From Pannonibacter indicus (GTDB lineage: Bacteria > Pseudomonadota > Alphaproteobacteria > Rhizobiales > Stappiaceae): 64,000 nt of DNA. Made by a program: the position numbers and the translations under genes. A model generated the notes under the pieces. That model saw only the letters and a list, made by a program, of their open reading frames with translations. It did not search any database and had not been told where the DNA came from. Positions 17,905 through 26,247 of the stretch are shown here, one piece after another. Numbering within the stretch: position 1 is the stretch's first letter; every line of letters starts with the position of its first letter. The stretch lies in assembly GCF_001418225.1 (NCBI RefSeq), contig NZ_LIPT01000004.1, forward strand, positions 62,001-126,000. Direction: 5' to 3'.

Positions 17905-19325
17905 TGAACACCACATCCTTCTTCAGTGAAATGCTGCAGGCCATTACGGAAAGGGGGCGCCGCCTCCTGTCCATTTCGCCCCAGACCGGGGATGACGATC
18001 CGCTCGCCATCCTTGAACAGCGCTGCGACACTCTGCTGTCCAGTCAGGGCGAGGCCTCCGGCATGGCGCTGGCCAAGGATGTGCTGACCCGCTGGGACCA
18101 GCTGGACGAAGCCGGAAAACTCGGCTTCGCCCGGCTGCTGCTGGACCGCTTCGGCCCCAACACCGGACGGCTGGAAAAGGCCATCAAGGCCTATCAGGAA
18201 GACCCCTCGCCAGTGTCGCTGGCTGCTCTGCATACGGCCAGCGAGCCGCGCCGGCAGGAGCTGATCCGCCGGCTCAATCTGGCGCCCGATGCCATCGCCA
18301 CGCTGGTGCGCATGCGTGAGGCGCTGTTGAAGATGAAGGCTTCCGACAGAGCGCTGGAGACGGTGGATCAGGATTTTGCCCATCTCTTTGCCTCCTGGTT
18401 CAACCGGGGTTTTCTCACCCTGCGCTCGATCAACTGGTCGACGCCCGCGAACATTCTGGAAAAGATCATCCGTTATGAAGCGGTTCATCACATCGGCGGC
18501 TGGGAGGAGCTGCGCCTGCGGCTGGCGCCCGAGGACCGGCGCTGCTTTGCCTTCTTCCATCCCCGGCTTGCCGATGATCCGCTGATCTTCGTGGAAGTGG
18601 CGCTGACGACCGCAACGCCTGACACGATTGCCGAGGTGCTGCGTGAGGAGCGCGAGCCCATTGCCGCCGGAGAGGCGACGGCGGCGGTGTTTTATTCCAT
18701 CTCCAACTGTCAGGACGGCTTGCGTGGCATTTCCTTCGGCAACTTCCTCATCAAGCAGGTGGTGGAGGATCTGCGGCGGGAGCTGCCGAAACTGGAAACC
18801 TTCGTCACCCTGTCGCCAGTCCCAGGCTTTGCCGTATGGCTCGCGCGCGAGCGCCGGGCGGAGGTCTCCGATGTGCTGAGTGCGCAGGACCGGGAGGTGC
18901 TGCAGGGGCTTGATACGGAAGGCTGGCATCTGGATGAGGAGCTTTCCGGGCGCATCCGGCCCGTGCTGATGGGGGCTGCCGCCTGGTATTTCCTCAAGGC
19001 CCGCACGCCGCAGGGAAAGGTGGTTGATCCGGTCGCCCGGTTCCACCTGGGCAATGGCGCAAGGCTGGAACGGCTGAATTTCCTGGGAGACCTGTCGCCC
19101 CGTGCGCTCGAACAGTCGCACGGGCTGATGGTCAATTATCTCTACAAGCTCGACGACATCGAAACCAATCACGAGGCCTTCGCCGTGCGCGGCGAAGTGG
19201 CGGCCTCGTCTCAGGTCCGCAAGCAGCTGCCGCCGGACCGGCAGCCCCGCCAGCTCGTTCCCCTTGCTTCCAGCCCGTCCGAGGACGGCACAAAGACAAA
19301 ATCCACCAAGGAGTTCTCCGCATGA
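17904..19325 (+). CDS. matA: Malonyl-CoA decarboxylase
   Basis: 473 residues of the malonyl-CoA decarboxylase family. A helical N-terminal domain spans about residues 1-170. The GNAT-like catalytic domain contains GISFGNFLIKQVVEDLRREL near residue 275 and TLSPVPGFAVWL. A conserved C-terminal block reads VARFHLGNGARLERLNFLGD, then SHGLMVNYLYKL. It converts malonyl-CoA to acetyl-CoA. ATG 17904 overlaps the permease stop (TGATG); a start 57 bases upstream would lie inside the permease and is not used. Together with the synthetase it turns imported malonate into acetyl-CoA. Confidence 0.92.
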   Translation: MNTTSFFSEMLQAITERGRRLLSISPQTGDDDPLAILEQRCDTLLSSQGEASGMALAKDVLTRWDQLDEAGKLGFARLLLDRFGPNTGRLEKAIKAYQEDPSPVSLAALHTASEPRRQELIRRLNLAPDAIATLVRMREALLKMKASDRALETVDQDFAHLFASWFNRGFLTLRSINWSTPANILEKIIRYEAVHHIGGWEELRLRLAPEDRRCFAFFHPRLADDPLIFVEVALTTATPDTIAEVLREEREPIAAGEATAAVFYSISNCQDGLRGISFGNFLIKQVVEDLRRELPKLETFVTLSPVPGFAVWLARERRAEVSDVLSAQDREVLQGLDTEGWHLDEELSGRIRPVLMGAAAWYFLKARTPQGKVVDPVARFHLGNGARLERLNFLGDLSPRALEQSHGLMVNYLYKLDDIETNHEAFAVRGEVAASSQVRKQLPPDRQPRQLVPLASSPSEDGTKTKSTKEFSA

Positions 19326-20833
19326 GCAATCACCTTTTCGATGCAATCCGGGCCGCCGCAAATCCTGCTGCACCCTTCATCGAAACCCTCGATGGCCGGT
19401 CCTGGACCTATCAGGACATGGTGGACCAGTCGGGGAAGCTTGCGGGCGTGCTGATTGAGCTTGGTGTCGAGCCGGGCGACCGGGTGGCGGTGCAGGTGGA
19501 AAAGAGCGCCGAAGCGCTGATACTCTATCTTGCCTGCGTGCGGGCCGGGGCAGTCTATCTGCCGCTGAACACCGCCTATACGCTGGCCGAGCTCGACTAT
19601 TTCATCTCCGATGCCGGGCCGCGCCTTGTCGTCTGCGCGCCGAAGGCAAGAGAAGGGCTTGAGCCGGTGGCGGCGAAATATGGCGCCCGTGTCGAGACAC
19701 TGGATGAGGCGGGCGGCGGCAGCCTGATGGACAAGACTGCCGGCAAACCTGCGGATTTCGCCAATGTCCTGCGCGGTCCGGATGATCTGGCGGCCATTCT
19801 TTACACCTCCGGCACCACTGGCCGGTCGAAGGGGGCGATGCTCTCCCACGACAACCTTTTGTCCAACGCCGCGACTTTGCGCGAATACTGGCGCTTCACC
19901 AGCGCTGACCGGCTGATCCATGCGCTGCCAATCTTCCACACCCATGGCCTCTTCGTTGCCTCCAACGTGATCATGCTGTCGGGCGCTTCCATGTATTTCC
20001 TCAGCAAGTTCGACCCGGAGGAGGTACTGCGGTTGATGCAGTCGGCCAGCGTGCTGATGGGCGTGCCGACCTTCTATGTCCGCCTGTTGCAGAGTGAGGG
20101 GCTAACCAAGGAGGCAACGGCGCGCATGCGGCTGTTCATCTCCGGTTCGGCGCCGCTTCTGGCCGATACGCACCGCCAGTTCGAGGAAGCCACCGGCCAT
20201 CGCATCCTTGAACGCTACGGCATGACCGAGACGAACATGAACACGTCGAACCCCTATGAGGGCGAGCGTGTGGCCGGAACGGTCGGCTTCCCGCTGCCGG
20301 GAGTGTCGCTGCGCGTCACAGATCCGGAGACGGGCGCGCCTGTGGCTGATGGCGAGACCGGCATGATCGAGGTGAAGGGGCCGAACGTGTTCCAGGGCTA
20401 CTGGCGCATGCCGGAGAAGACAAAAGCCGAGTTCCGCGAGGATGGCTTCTTCATCACCGGTGACCTCGGCAAGATCGATGAACGCGGCTATGTCCACATC
20501 GTCGGGCGCGGCAAGGATCTCGTGATTTCCGGTGGCTACAATATCTATCCCAAGGAAGTCGAGACCGAGATCGACCAGCTCGCCGGTGTGGTGGAAAGCG
20601 CCGTCATCGGCGTGGCCCATCCGGATTTCGGTGAAGGCGTCACCGCCATCGTTGTGCGCCAGAAGGGGGCGACTCTGGGCGAAGCGGATGTGCTGGCGAG
20701 CCTCAAGGAGCGTCTTGCCCGCTACAAGCAACCCAAGCGGGTGATTTTTGTGGATGAACTGCCGCGCAACACCATGGGCAAGGTGCAGAAGAACGTGCTG
20801 CGCGACACCTATGCCGGGCTTTATCAGTCCTGA
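19322..20833 (+). CDS. matB: Malonyl-CoA synthetase
   Basis: 503 residues of the acyl-adenylate-forming family. The phosphate-binding motif is YTSGTTGRSKGAMLSHDNL near residue 160. The adenine motif is YGMTETNM near residue 300. The hinge is GRGKDLVISGGYNIYPKEVE near residue 395, and the catalytic lysine sits in NTMGKVQK near residue 488. It ligates malonate to CoA using ATP. The ATG overlaps the decarboxylase stop (ATGA). It is the last gene of the operon and a strong hairpin follows. Confidence 0.92.
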   Translation: MSNHLFDAIRAAANPAAPFIETLDGRSWTYQDMVDQSGKLAGVLIELGVEPGDRVAVQVEKSAEALILYLACVRAGAVYLPLNTAYTLAELDYFISDAGPRLVVCAPKAREGLEPVAAKYGARVETLDEAGGGSLMDKTAGKPADFANVLRGPDDLAAILYTSGTTGRSKGAMLSHDNLLSNAATLREYWRFTSADRLIHALPIFHTHGLFVASNVIMLSGASMYFLSKFDPEEVLRLMQSASVLMGVPTFYVRLLQSEGLTKEATARMRLFISGSAPLLADTHRQFEEATGHRILERYGMTETNMNTSNPYEGERVAGTVGFPLPGVSLRVTDPETGAPVADGETGMIEVKGPNVFQGYWRMPEKTKAEFREDGFFITGDLGKIDERGYVHIVGRGKDLVISGGYNIYPKEVETEIDQLAGVVESAVIGVAHPDFGEGVTAIVVRQKGATLGEADVLASLKERLARYKQPKRVIFVDELPRNTMGKVQKNVLRDTYAGLYQS

Positions 20834-20852
20834 CACAAAGACGTGAGATTGT

Positions 20853-20886
20853 CCCCGGCCTCAAGATGATTTGCCTGAGGCCGGGG
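20853..20886 (+). terminator. Hairpin terminating the malonate operon
   Basis: A perfect 11-base-pair stem, CCCCGGCCTCA (20853-20863) with TGAGGCCGGGG (20876-20886), begins 19 bases after the synthetase stop. The tail after it lacks a long T-run, so termination may be partial. Confidence 0.65.
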
Positions 20887-20927
20887 CTGGCGTGGTATTG
20901 CTGCCCGGTATCAATGGATGGACGTAG

Positions 20928-22862
20928 ATGGGCCGGACCAGTCATTTGCTTCTTGCTGCCGCCATGGCAGCGTGTCTCGCATTTCCTTTCGCAGCAGATC
21001 AGTCGCAGGCCCGTGTGACGGGCTTCACCGTTATCTCCCAGCGTCCGGTCTTCGAGGGCCGGACCTTTGGCGCAGTGGGCGCCTATGAGCGCATCGATGC
21101 CATTGCCGAATTCGCCGTCGATCCGGACGAGCCGCGCCTTGATGCGATTGCGGGTGTCGATGACGCGCCGGTGAATGCGGAAGGCGATGTGGAGTTTTCC
21201 GCCAACGTTACCATCCTGAAACCTGCCGATCCTGCCCGTGCCTCCGGGCTGCTGTTCTATGAGATCGCCAACCGTGGCCGCAGCATCAGCCCGATCCTTC
21301 TGAACCTTGCCCCGGGCGCTTCCGTGCCGGACAAGGCGGCTGACGCAGGCGATGGCTTCCTGATGGCGCGCGGCGACACCATTGTCTGGTCTGGCTGGCA
21401 GCATGACGTTGCGCCCGATCTTTTCCGCCTCAATCTGCCGGTGCTTGAGGGCAAGACCGGGCTGGCGCGTGAGCAGTTTGTCTTTGACCGGCTGGAAGAA
21501 ACGAACACGCTGAAGCTCAGCTATCCGCTGGCGGTGCTGGATCCCGCAAGCGTGCGCGTTACCGTACAGGCTGCGCCCGATGCGCCGGCCGTGCCGCTGG
21601 CCTTTGTGATCGACAACGAGAGCCAGATCACCATCACCCGCAGCAAGGACCATGATGCGGGCGCCATCCATGAGGTGGTCTATACCGCGAAAAATCCGGT
21701 CCCGGCGGGGCTTGGTTTTGCCGCCGTCAGCGACCTCAATTCCTTCCTGCGCGGGTTGCCTGGGCATGAGGCAATGCCGCCGTTGAAGAACATCCGCCAC
21801 ACGGTCGTCATGGGCATTTCCCAGTCGGGCCGGTTCCTGCGGGACTTCCTCTACCTCGGCTTCAATGCCGATGGCCTTGGCCGCAAGGTCTTCGACGGGG
21901 CGATGGTGCATGTGGCCGGATCGCGCAAGCTCTTCCTGAACTATCCCTTCTCGCAGCCGGGCCGCTATTCCCGTCAGCACGAGGAGCATGATTATCCGGG
22001 CGACCAGTTCCCCTTCAGCTATGCAATGAGCTCGGACCCGCTGACGAACCGCACCGATTCGGTGCTGGCGCGCTGCGAGGCCAGCAGCACCTGCCCCAAG
22101 CTGATGCATTCCGACAGTTCCACGGAGTTCTGGCAGGCACGTTCAGCGCTGATTACCCTTGGCCCCGATGGCGCGCCCTTGACCATGCCGGAGAATGTCC
22201 GGCTCTACGGTCTTGCCAGCGTGCCGCATCTCAACACCTGGACGGCGCGGCCGGCGGAGAACGCCAGCTGCCTGTTTGCCTTCAATCCCCTGAGCCCCGC
22301 GCCGGTGATGCGGGCCCTCTATGATGCCATGGCAAAATGGGTCGAGGGCAGCGGGCTGCCGCCGGAAAGCCGGTTCCCGAGCCTCGCGGACGGCACGCTG
22401 GTGCCCCACGACGGATTCACCATGCCGCTGATCGGCGGGGTGCATCTGAAGCCGCCCTATAATGTGGTCCGGGTGGAAAACCACACGGCCGTTCCCCCGC
22501 TGCATGGGGCGGCCTATCCGGCCTTTGTCCCGGCGGTGGATCAGGACGGCCTGGAAACGGGCGGTATCCGCCTCCCGGCCGTAGCGGCGCCTGCCGCCAC
22601 CTATCTGGGCTGGAACCTGCGGCGCAAGGGCTATGCGGAGGGCGCGCTCTGCGGCCTTGCCGGGTCCTATATTCCCTTGCCCCGCAGCAATCTGGCCGAA
22701 GATGGCCGCAAACCTTTTGCTCAGCGCTACGAGACCAAACAGGCCTATCTGGCGGCTGTCGAAGGGGCCGCGAAGGACTTGATCAAGGCCGGCTACATGC
22801 TGGAGGCCGACATGGGGCTGGTGGTCGAAAGAGCCAAGGAAGACGCTGCAGCATTGCCTTGA
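20928..22862 (+). CDS. Secreted alpha/beta hydrolase-domain protein of unknown substrate
   Basis: 644 residues. A signal peptide (LLLAAAMAACLAFPFAADQS) is followed by the fixed opening VTGFTVISQRPVFEGRTFGA, then GAYERIDAIAEFAVDP. This identifies the large alpha/beta hydrolase-domain family often called Abhydrolase_10. A nucleophile-elbow-like sequence, VMGISQSGRFLRDFLYLGFN, lies near residue 300. Exported members of this family have no firm general reaction. The gene stands alone after the malonate operon terminator and converges with the Lrp gene 23 bases downstream, so context gives no substrate clue. Confidence 0.8.
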   Translation: MGRTSHLLLAAAMAACLAFPFAADQSQARVTGFTVISQRPVFEGRTFGAVGAYERIDAIAEFAVDPDEPRLDAIAGVDDAPVNAEGDVEFSANVTILKPADPARASGLLFYEIANRGRSISPILLNLAPGASVPDKAADAGDGFLMARGDTIVWSGWQHDVAPDLFRLNLPVLEGKTGLAREQFVFDRLEETNTLKLSYPLAVLDPASVRVTVQAAPDAPAVPLAFVIDNESQITITRSKDHDAGAIHEVVYTAKNPVPAGLGFAAVSDLNSFLRGLPGHEAMPPLKNIRHTVVMGISQSGRFLRDFLYLGFNADGLGRKVFDGAMVHVAGSRKLFLNYPFSQPGRYSRQHEEHDYPGDQFPFSYAMSSDPLTNRTDSVLARCEASSTCPKLMHSDSSTEFWQARSALITLGPDGAPLTMPENVRLYGLASVPHLNTWTARPAENASCLFAFNPLSPAPVMRALYDAMAKWVEGSGLPPESRFPSLADGTLVPHDGFTMPLIGGVHLKPPYNVVRVENHTAVPPLHGAAYPAFVPAVDQDGLETGGIRLPAVAAPAATYLGWNLRRKGYAEGALCGLAGSYIPLPRSNLAEDGRKPFAQRYETKQAYLAAVEGAAKDLIKAGYMLEADMGLVVERAKEDAAALP

Positions 22863-22885
22863 GCCGTGCCCGGCACTCGCCGCAC

Positions 22886-23308
22886 CTACCCCATATGCCG
22901 TTCCAGAACCATGTGGGTGGTGAGGCCTGAGACGAGGGGCAGGGCGTCGATGGCGGCGCGGATGGCTTCGATCCCGGCCATATCCGCAGCCTCGGCGAAG
23001 ATGACGAGGTCGATGGGACCGGCCAGAGCATGGATCCTGCGGATGCCCGGGATCTTTTCCAGATGCGGCATCAGCTTGGCGCAGCTGCCGCCCGGCGCAT
23101 GGGTGACAAGGAAATGGGCTGCGACCCTGCCTGTGCTCCCGGCCGGTTCCACCGTTGTGAAGCCACTGATGGCGCCGCTGCGCAGCAGACGGTTCAGCCG
23201 GTCCTGAGTGGCGCTGCGCGACAGGCCGATGTCCCGTGCCAGTGCCACAAGCGGGCGGCGGGCATCGCGCCGGAGTGCCGCCAGAAGCAGCTGATCCTTC
23301 TCATCCAT
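22886..23308 (-). CDS. Lrp/AsnC-family transcriptional regulator
   Basis: About 140 residues. The N-terminal helix-turn-helix is LLAALRRDARRPLVALARDI, then GLSRSATQDRLNRLLRSGAI. The C-terminal effector (RAM) domain is HFLVTHAPGGSCAKLMPHL, then GIRRIHALAGPIDLVIFAEA. The ATG at 23308 gives the usual family N terminus (MDEKDQLLL); an in-frame ATG at 23320 is possible. It is divergent from an isochorismatase-type hydrolase gene, with a 19-base palindrome between them, so it probably regulates itself and that gene. The gene ends in TAG. Confidence 0.88.
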   Translation of the reverse strand: MDEKDQLLLAALRRDARRPLVALARDIGLSRSATQDRLNRLLRSGAISGFTTVEPAGSTGRVAAHFLVTHAPGGSCAKLMPHLEKIPGIRRIHALAGPIDLVIFAEAADMAGIEAIRAAIDALPLVSGLTTHMVLERHMG

Positions 23309-23332
23309 GGCCTTCACCATCCTCCGCACCCC

Positions 23333-23351
23333 GACCGGCATAATGCCGGTC
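23333..23351. promoter_or_regulatory. Perfect 19-base palindrome between divergent Lrp and hydrolase genes
   Basis: GACCGGCAT (23333-23341), one central A, and ATGCCGGTC (23343-23351) form a perfect inverted repeat. It lies 25 bases upstream of the Lrp-type start and 92 bases upstream of the hydrolase start. Lrp/AsnC dimers bind such symmetric sites, so this is the likely operator. Confidence 0.7.
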
Positions 23352-23442
23352 ATATCCGGCGTCTTGCCAGGGTGCAACCGGCAGCGCTGCGGGCGATAGA
23401 AGCGGCAACACTTCTGAGGTTCCTGACGGAGATCCCCCGGCC

Positions 23443-24006
23443 ATGCTGCCACTCAACGAAAAGACCGTGCTGCTGCCGGTCGACATGCAGGCCGCCTTCG
23501 ACGGGGCGCCCTGGCCGCCGCGCTGGAACGCGGATATCGACCGCAACGGGCTGGCGCTGCTGGGTCTGTGGCGCAGGCTGGGCCTGCCCATCATCCACGT
23601 GCGGCATGATTCTGCCGAGCCCGGCTCGACGCTCCGGTCCGGGCAGCCCGGCAACCGCTTCCGCCGCGGCTTTGAGCCACAGAACGGCGAGCAGCTGGTG
23701 GTGAAGAGCGTCAATTCGGCCTTCATCGGCACGGATCTGGATCTGCGCCTGCGCCGCCTCGGGGCTGAGGATGTGGTTGTCTTCGGCATTTCCACGGACA
23801 TGTGCGTTTCCACGACGATCCGCACGGGAGCGAATTTCGGGTGGCGCATGACGCTGGCCGAAGATGCCTGTGACTGTTTCGATTTGCCGGGAGAGGGCGG
23901 GACGGTCATCCCCGCACGTACTGTCCACGAGGTGCACAGAGCCACACTTGGCTTTGAGTTCTGCAAGGTCGTGAAAACGGCGGAGCTTCTTGCCTCTGTC
24001 AGCTGA
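23443..24006 (+). CDS. Isochorismatase-family cysteine hydrolase
   Basis: 187 residues of the isochorismatase/nicotinamidase-like fold. The catalytic aspartate is in LLPVDMQAAF (D14), the lysine in VVKSVNSAF and the nucleophilic cysteine in GISTDMCVSTTIRTGANFG. The triad is complete. Members cleave amides or isochorismate; the substrate cannot be assigned here. It is transcribed away from an Lrp-type regulator and followed by a strong terminator, so it is probably a single-gene unit under that regulator. Confidence 0.88.
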   Translation: MLPLNEKTVLLPVDMQAAFDGAPWPPRWNADIDRNGLALLGLWRRLGLPIIHVRHDSAEPGSTLRSGQPGNRFRRGFEPQNGEQLVVKSVNSAFIGTDLDLRLRRLGAEDVVVFGISTDMCVSTTIRTGANFGWRMTLAEDACDCFDLPGEGGTVIPARTVHEVHRATLGFEFCKVVKTAELLASVS

Positions 24007-24073
24007 GCCGGGGGGCGCGATCCTCCAATTGCGGACCGGAAGCCGATAGCCCACCCGTTGCTTCTGGCTGCAA

Positions 24074-24116
24074 GCGCATCACCGGTCCGCCAGCCGATCC
24101 GGTGATGCGCATTTTT
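24074..24116 (+). terminator. Intrinsic terminator after the isochorismatase-type gene
   Basis: A perfect 12-base-pair stem, GCGCATCACCGG (24074-24085) with CCGGTGATGCGC (24099-24110), is followed directly by ATTTTTCTTT. Confidence 0.85.
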
Positions 24117-24122
24117 CTTTGT

Positions 24123-24755
24123 TTACTTCACTTCGGTGACGAACTGATCGCGCGGGCGGCGCACCTTTTTCAGGCTGACCAGCCAGTCTTTGGCTTCATC
24201 GCGGTAGCCGAGCGGCAGAATGGTGACGGACCGCAGACCCTTGGCGCGCAGGCCCAGAATCTCGTCGAGCTTGTCCGGGTCAAAACCTTCCATCGGGGTG
24301 GAGTCGACACCTTCGAAGGCCGCTGCGGCCAGGGCGATGCCGAAGGCAATGTAGGCCTGACGGGCGGCGTGCTGATAGTTGGTCTCGGCATCACGCGGCA
24401 CATAGGTGTTCAGCAGCATCTGCCGGTAGTTTTCCCAGCCTTCGCTGGTGAAGCCGCGTTCCTTGTTGACGAGGTCGAACATCATGTTGATGCGGTCTGC
24501 CGTGTAGTTGTCCCAGGCGGCAAACACCAGCAGGTGCGATCCTTCGGTCACCTGCGCCTGGTTCCAGGCGATCTCCTGGATTCTGGCGCGGACTTCCGGA
24601 TTGGTGACGGCGATAACCTCGAACGGCTGCAGGCCGCTGGAGGTGGGGGCAAGGCGGGCGGCCTCCAGAATGCGCTCGACCTTGTCTTCCGGAACCGTCT
24701 TCGACGGGTCCATCTTCTTGGTCGCATAACGCCAGTTCAGCTTTTCAATCAGCAT
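24123..24755 (-). CDS. Nitroreductase-family NAD(P)H-dependent flavin oxidoreductase
   Basis: 210 residues with the nitroreductase pattern. RYATKKMDPSKTVPEDKVER, then AARLAPTSSGLQPFEVIAVT is the FMN phosphate-binding start. QAYIAFGIALAAAAFEGVDS and STPMEGFDPDKLDEILGL form the middle. RSVTILPLGYRDEAKDWL is the C-terminal FMN-contact region. It resembles NfsB-type enzymes that reduce nitro or quinone compounds. ATG 24755 gives the family-typical short N terminus. It is transcribed toward the isochorismatase-type gene, whose terminator separates them. Confidence 0.88.
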   Translation of the reverse strand: MLIEKLNWRYATKKMDPSKTVPEDKVERILEAARLAPTSSGLQPFEVIAVTNPEVRARIQEIAWNQAQVTEGSHLLVFAAWDNYTADRINMMFDLVNKERGFTSEGWENYRQMLLNTYVPRDAETNYQHAARQAYIAFGIALAAAAFEGVDSTPMEGFDPDKLDEILGLRAKGLRSVTILPLGYRDEAKDWLVSLKKVRRPRDQFVTEVK

Positions 24756-24890
24756 TCTATGGCCTTTCGGGCTGGAAAGCCGCGGCCAAGGGAGGGGAAA
24801 GGGGCTGGCCGCGTCAAGACAACTGTCTGCAGCTACATAAACCTTCTTATCGCTGCTTCAAGGCTCCGGTTGCCTGCGCTCCGTTTTCTG

Positions 24891-25166
24891 TCAGCGTTTG
24901 GCCAGCGGCTCGGGTGGGCCGGAAAATTCCAGCCCGAGTTCCGTATCCGTGCGCCAGACAACGCGCACAGGCCGGCGGATATTCTCGCTGTCGATATAGA
25001 GCAGCAGCTCGTCCGGGATGAGATGGGTGTTATCGACCTTCACCATCACACCTCCCTCGGACAGATTGCGGATCGTAGCGTCGAAAACCCGGTCAAGATT
25101 GCCGAAGACCAATCTGGCCGATTTGAGCGCCCGCCGCCGCGGGCTGCTGCGCTTTTCCTCGTTCAT
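24891..25166 (-). CDS. Small PilZ-domain protein
   Basis: 91 residues almost entirely one PilZ domain. An arginine-rich N terminus (KRSSPRRRALKSARLVFG) supplies the RxxxR element, and the second motif is IRNLSEGGVMVKV (N-x-S-x-x-G). Both are needed for cyclic-di-GMP binding, so it can plausibly bind the nucleotide. Several alphaproteobacterial single-domain PilZ proteins do not, so function is open. ATG 25166 follows GGGAGCACCCGC; a TTG 18 bases upstream is less likely. Confidence 0.8.
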   Translation of the reverse strand: MNEEKRSSPRRRALKSARLVFGNLDRVFDATIRNLSEGGVMVKVDNTHLIPDELLLYIDSENIRRPVRVVWRTDTELGLEFSGPPEPLAKR

Positions 25167-25569
25167 GCGGGTGCTCCCAGCCAATGCCCTTTGTTGGGTG
25201 CGTGTATCTGCTTGTTATATTTAAAGAATATTTCATTCGCTTCATATTGCAAAGGACAGTCTGCGAATTTGATGAATGACCTAGGGAGAGAAAAGCGCTG
25301 GTGAATTTCTGAAGTGTGCGTTTTGCGCGTGTTTCACCTTGGATTGAGCTCTGCCTCGTCAGCCGGCCAAAAGAGAGCGTGATTCCGGATACGCTGCCCT
25401 TCAAAAAGCCGGATTGGCCAGATCTCGCCTCACTTGCGCCATCAAGCCATTGAAAAGAGCCGGATACAGGCGTTTGCCACAGGGCCGGTGACACTGTAAT
25501 GTGGCGCCGCCTTGCGCGGGGTGTAAGGCCTCACACACAAGTCCAGATGTTTGCAGGAAGCTCGAACGC
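25167..25569. other. Divergent intergenic region between PilZ and YfgM-like genes
   Basis: About 400 bases without a supported gene. An AT-rich block at about 25210-25250, unusual for this GC-rich window, lies upstream of the PilZ start. It contains minus-strand TTGCAA and several TATA-like stretches, so it is the likely PilZ promoter. The rest shows no clear hairpin or operator. Confidence 0.5.
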
Positions 25570-26247
25570 ATGTCCGACATTTTCCGGGAAGTCGACGAAG
25601 ATATCCGTCACGAAAAATTCCGTCGCCTTTGGGACCGTCTCGGCGTTTGGGTGATCATCCTGGCAGTTGCGATTGTGGCCGGAACGGCCGGATACCGCGG
25701 CTGGCTGTACTGGCAGGGCCAGCAGTCAATGAAGGCTGGTGATGCCTATATCGCGGCTGTGCGCCTGGCGCAGGAGGGCAAGGCCGAGGAGGCGGAAGCT
25801 GCCTTCGCCGCCATGGGATCTGCCACCGGCGGCTATCCTGTCCTTGCAAAGTTCCGCCTCGCGGAAAGCCTTGCCGCATCCGGCAAGGCGGATGAAGCCG
25901 TGGCGGCCTATGACGCGCTGGCCGCCGATTCGTCCGTTGAAGCGGTTCTGCGCGGCCTAGCTGCGGTGCGTGCCGGCTATATTGCCCTCGATACGGTTGA
26001 TTTTGCGGCGCTGAAGGCACGGCTGGAGCCCCTGACGGCCGAAAACAATTCCTGGCGGTTTGCTGCCCGTGAAATCCTTGCCTTCGCGGCCTGGAGCGCT
26101 GGCGACATGGATGCTGCAACCGAATATGCCAGCCAGATTACGGAAGATGCCGCTGCGCCGCGCGAAATTGGGGCGCGGGTTTCCATTCTCACCAAGGTGA
26201 TCCGAGGCTCACAGCCCAGCATTGCCGACAAGGGAGAGACGAACTGA
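25570..26247 (+). CDS. YfgM-like tetratricopeptide membrane protein
   Basis: 225 residues. A short cytoplasmic start (MSDIFREVDEDIRHEKFRRL) is followed by one membrane helix near residues 29-48 (WVIILAVAIVAGTAGYRGWL). A helical TPR-like periplasmic domain follows (AAFAAMGSATGGYPVLAKFR, ALAADSSVEAVLRGLAAVRA). This matches the YfgM family, a partner of the Sec translocon and periplasmic chaperones. The linkage to bamB immediately downstream (stop and start overlap) and then der is the same as in gammaproteobacteria. An in-frame start at 25501 has no ribosome-binding site and would precede the conserved N terminus. Confidence 0.85.
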   Translation: MSDIFREVDEDIRHEKFRRLWDRLGVWVIILAVAIVAGTAGYRGWLYWQGQQSMKAGDAYIAAVRLAQEGKAEEAEAAFAAMGSATGGYPVLAKFRLAESLAASGKADEAVAAYDALAADSSVEAVLRGLAAVRAGYIALDTVDFAALKARLEPLTAENNSWRFAAREILAFAAWSAGDMDAATEYASQITEDAAAPREIGARVSILTKVIRGSQPSIADKGETN

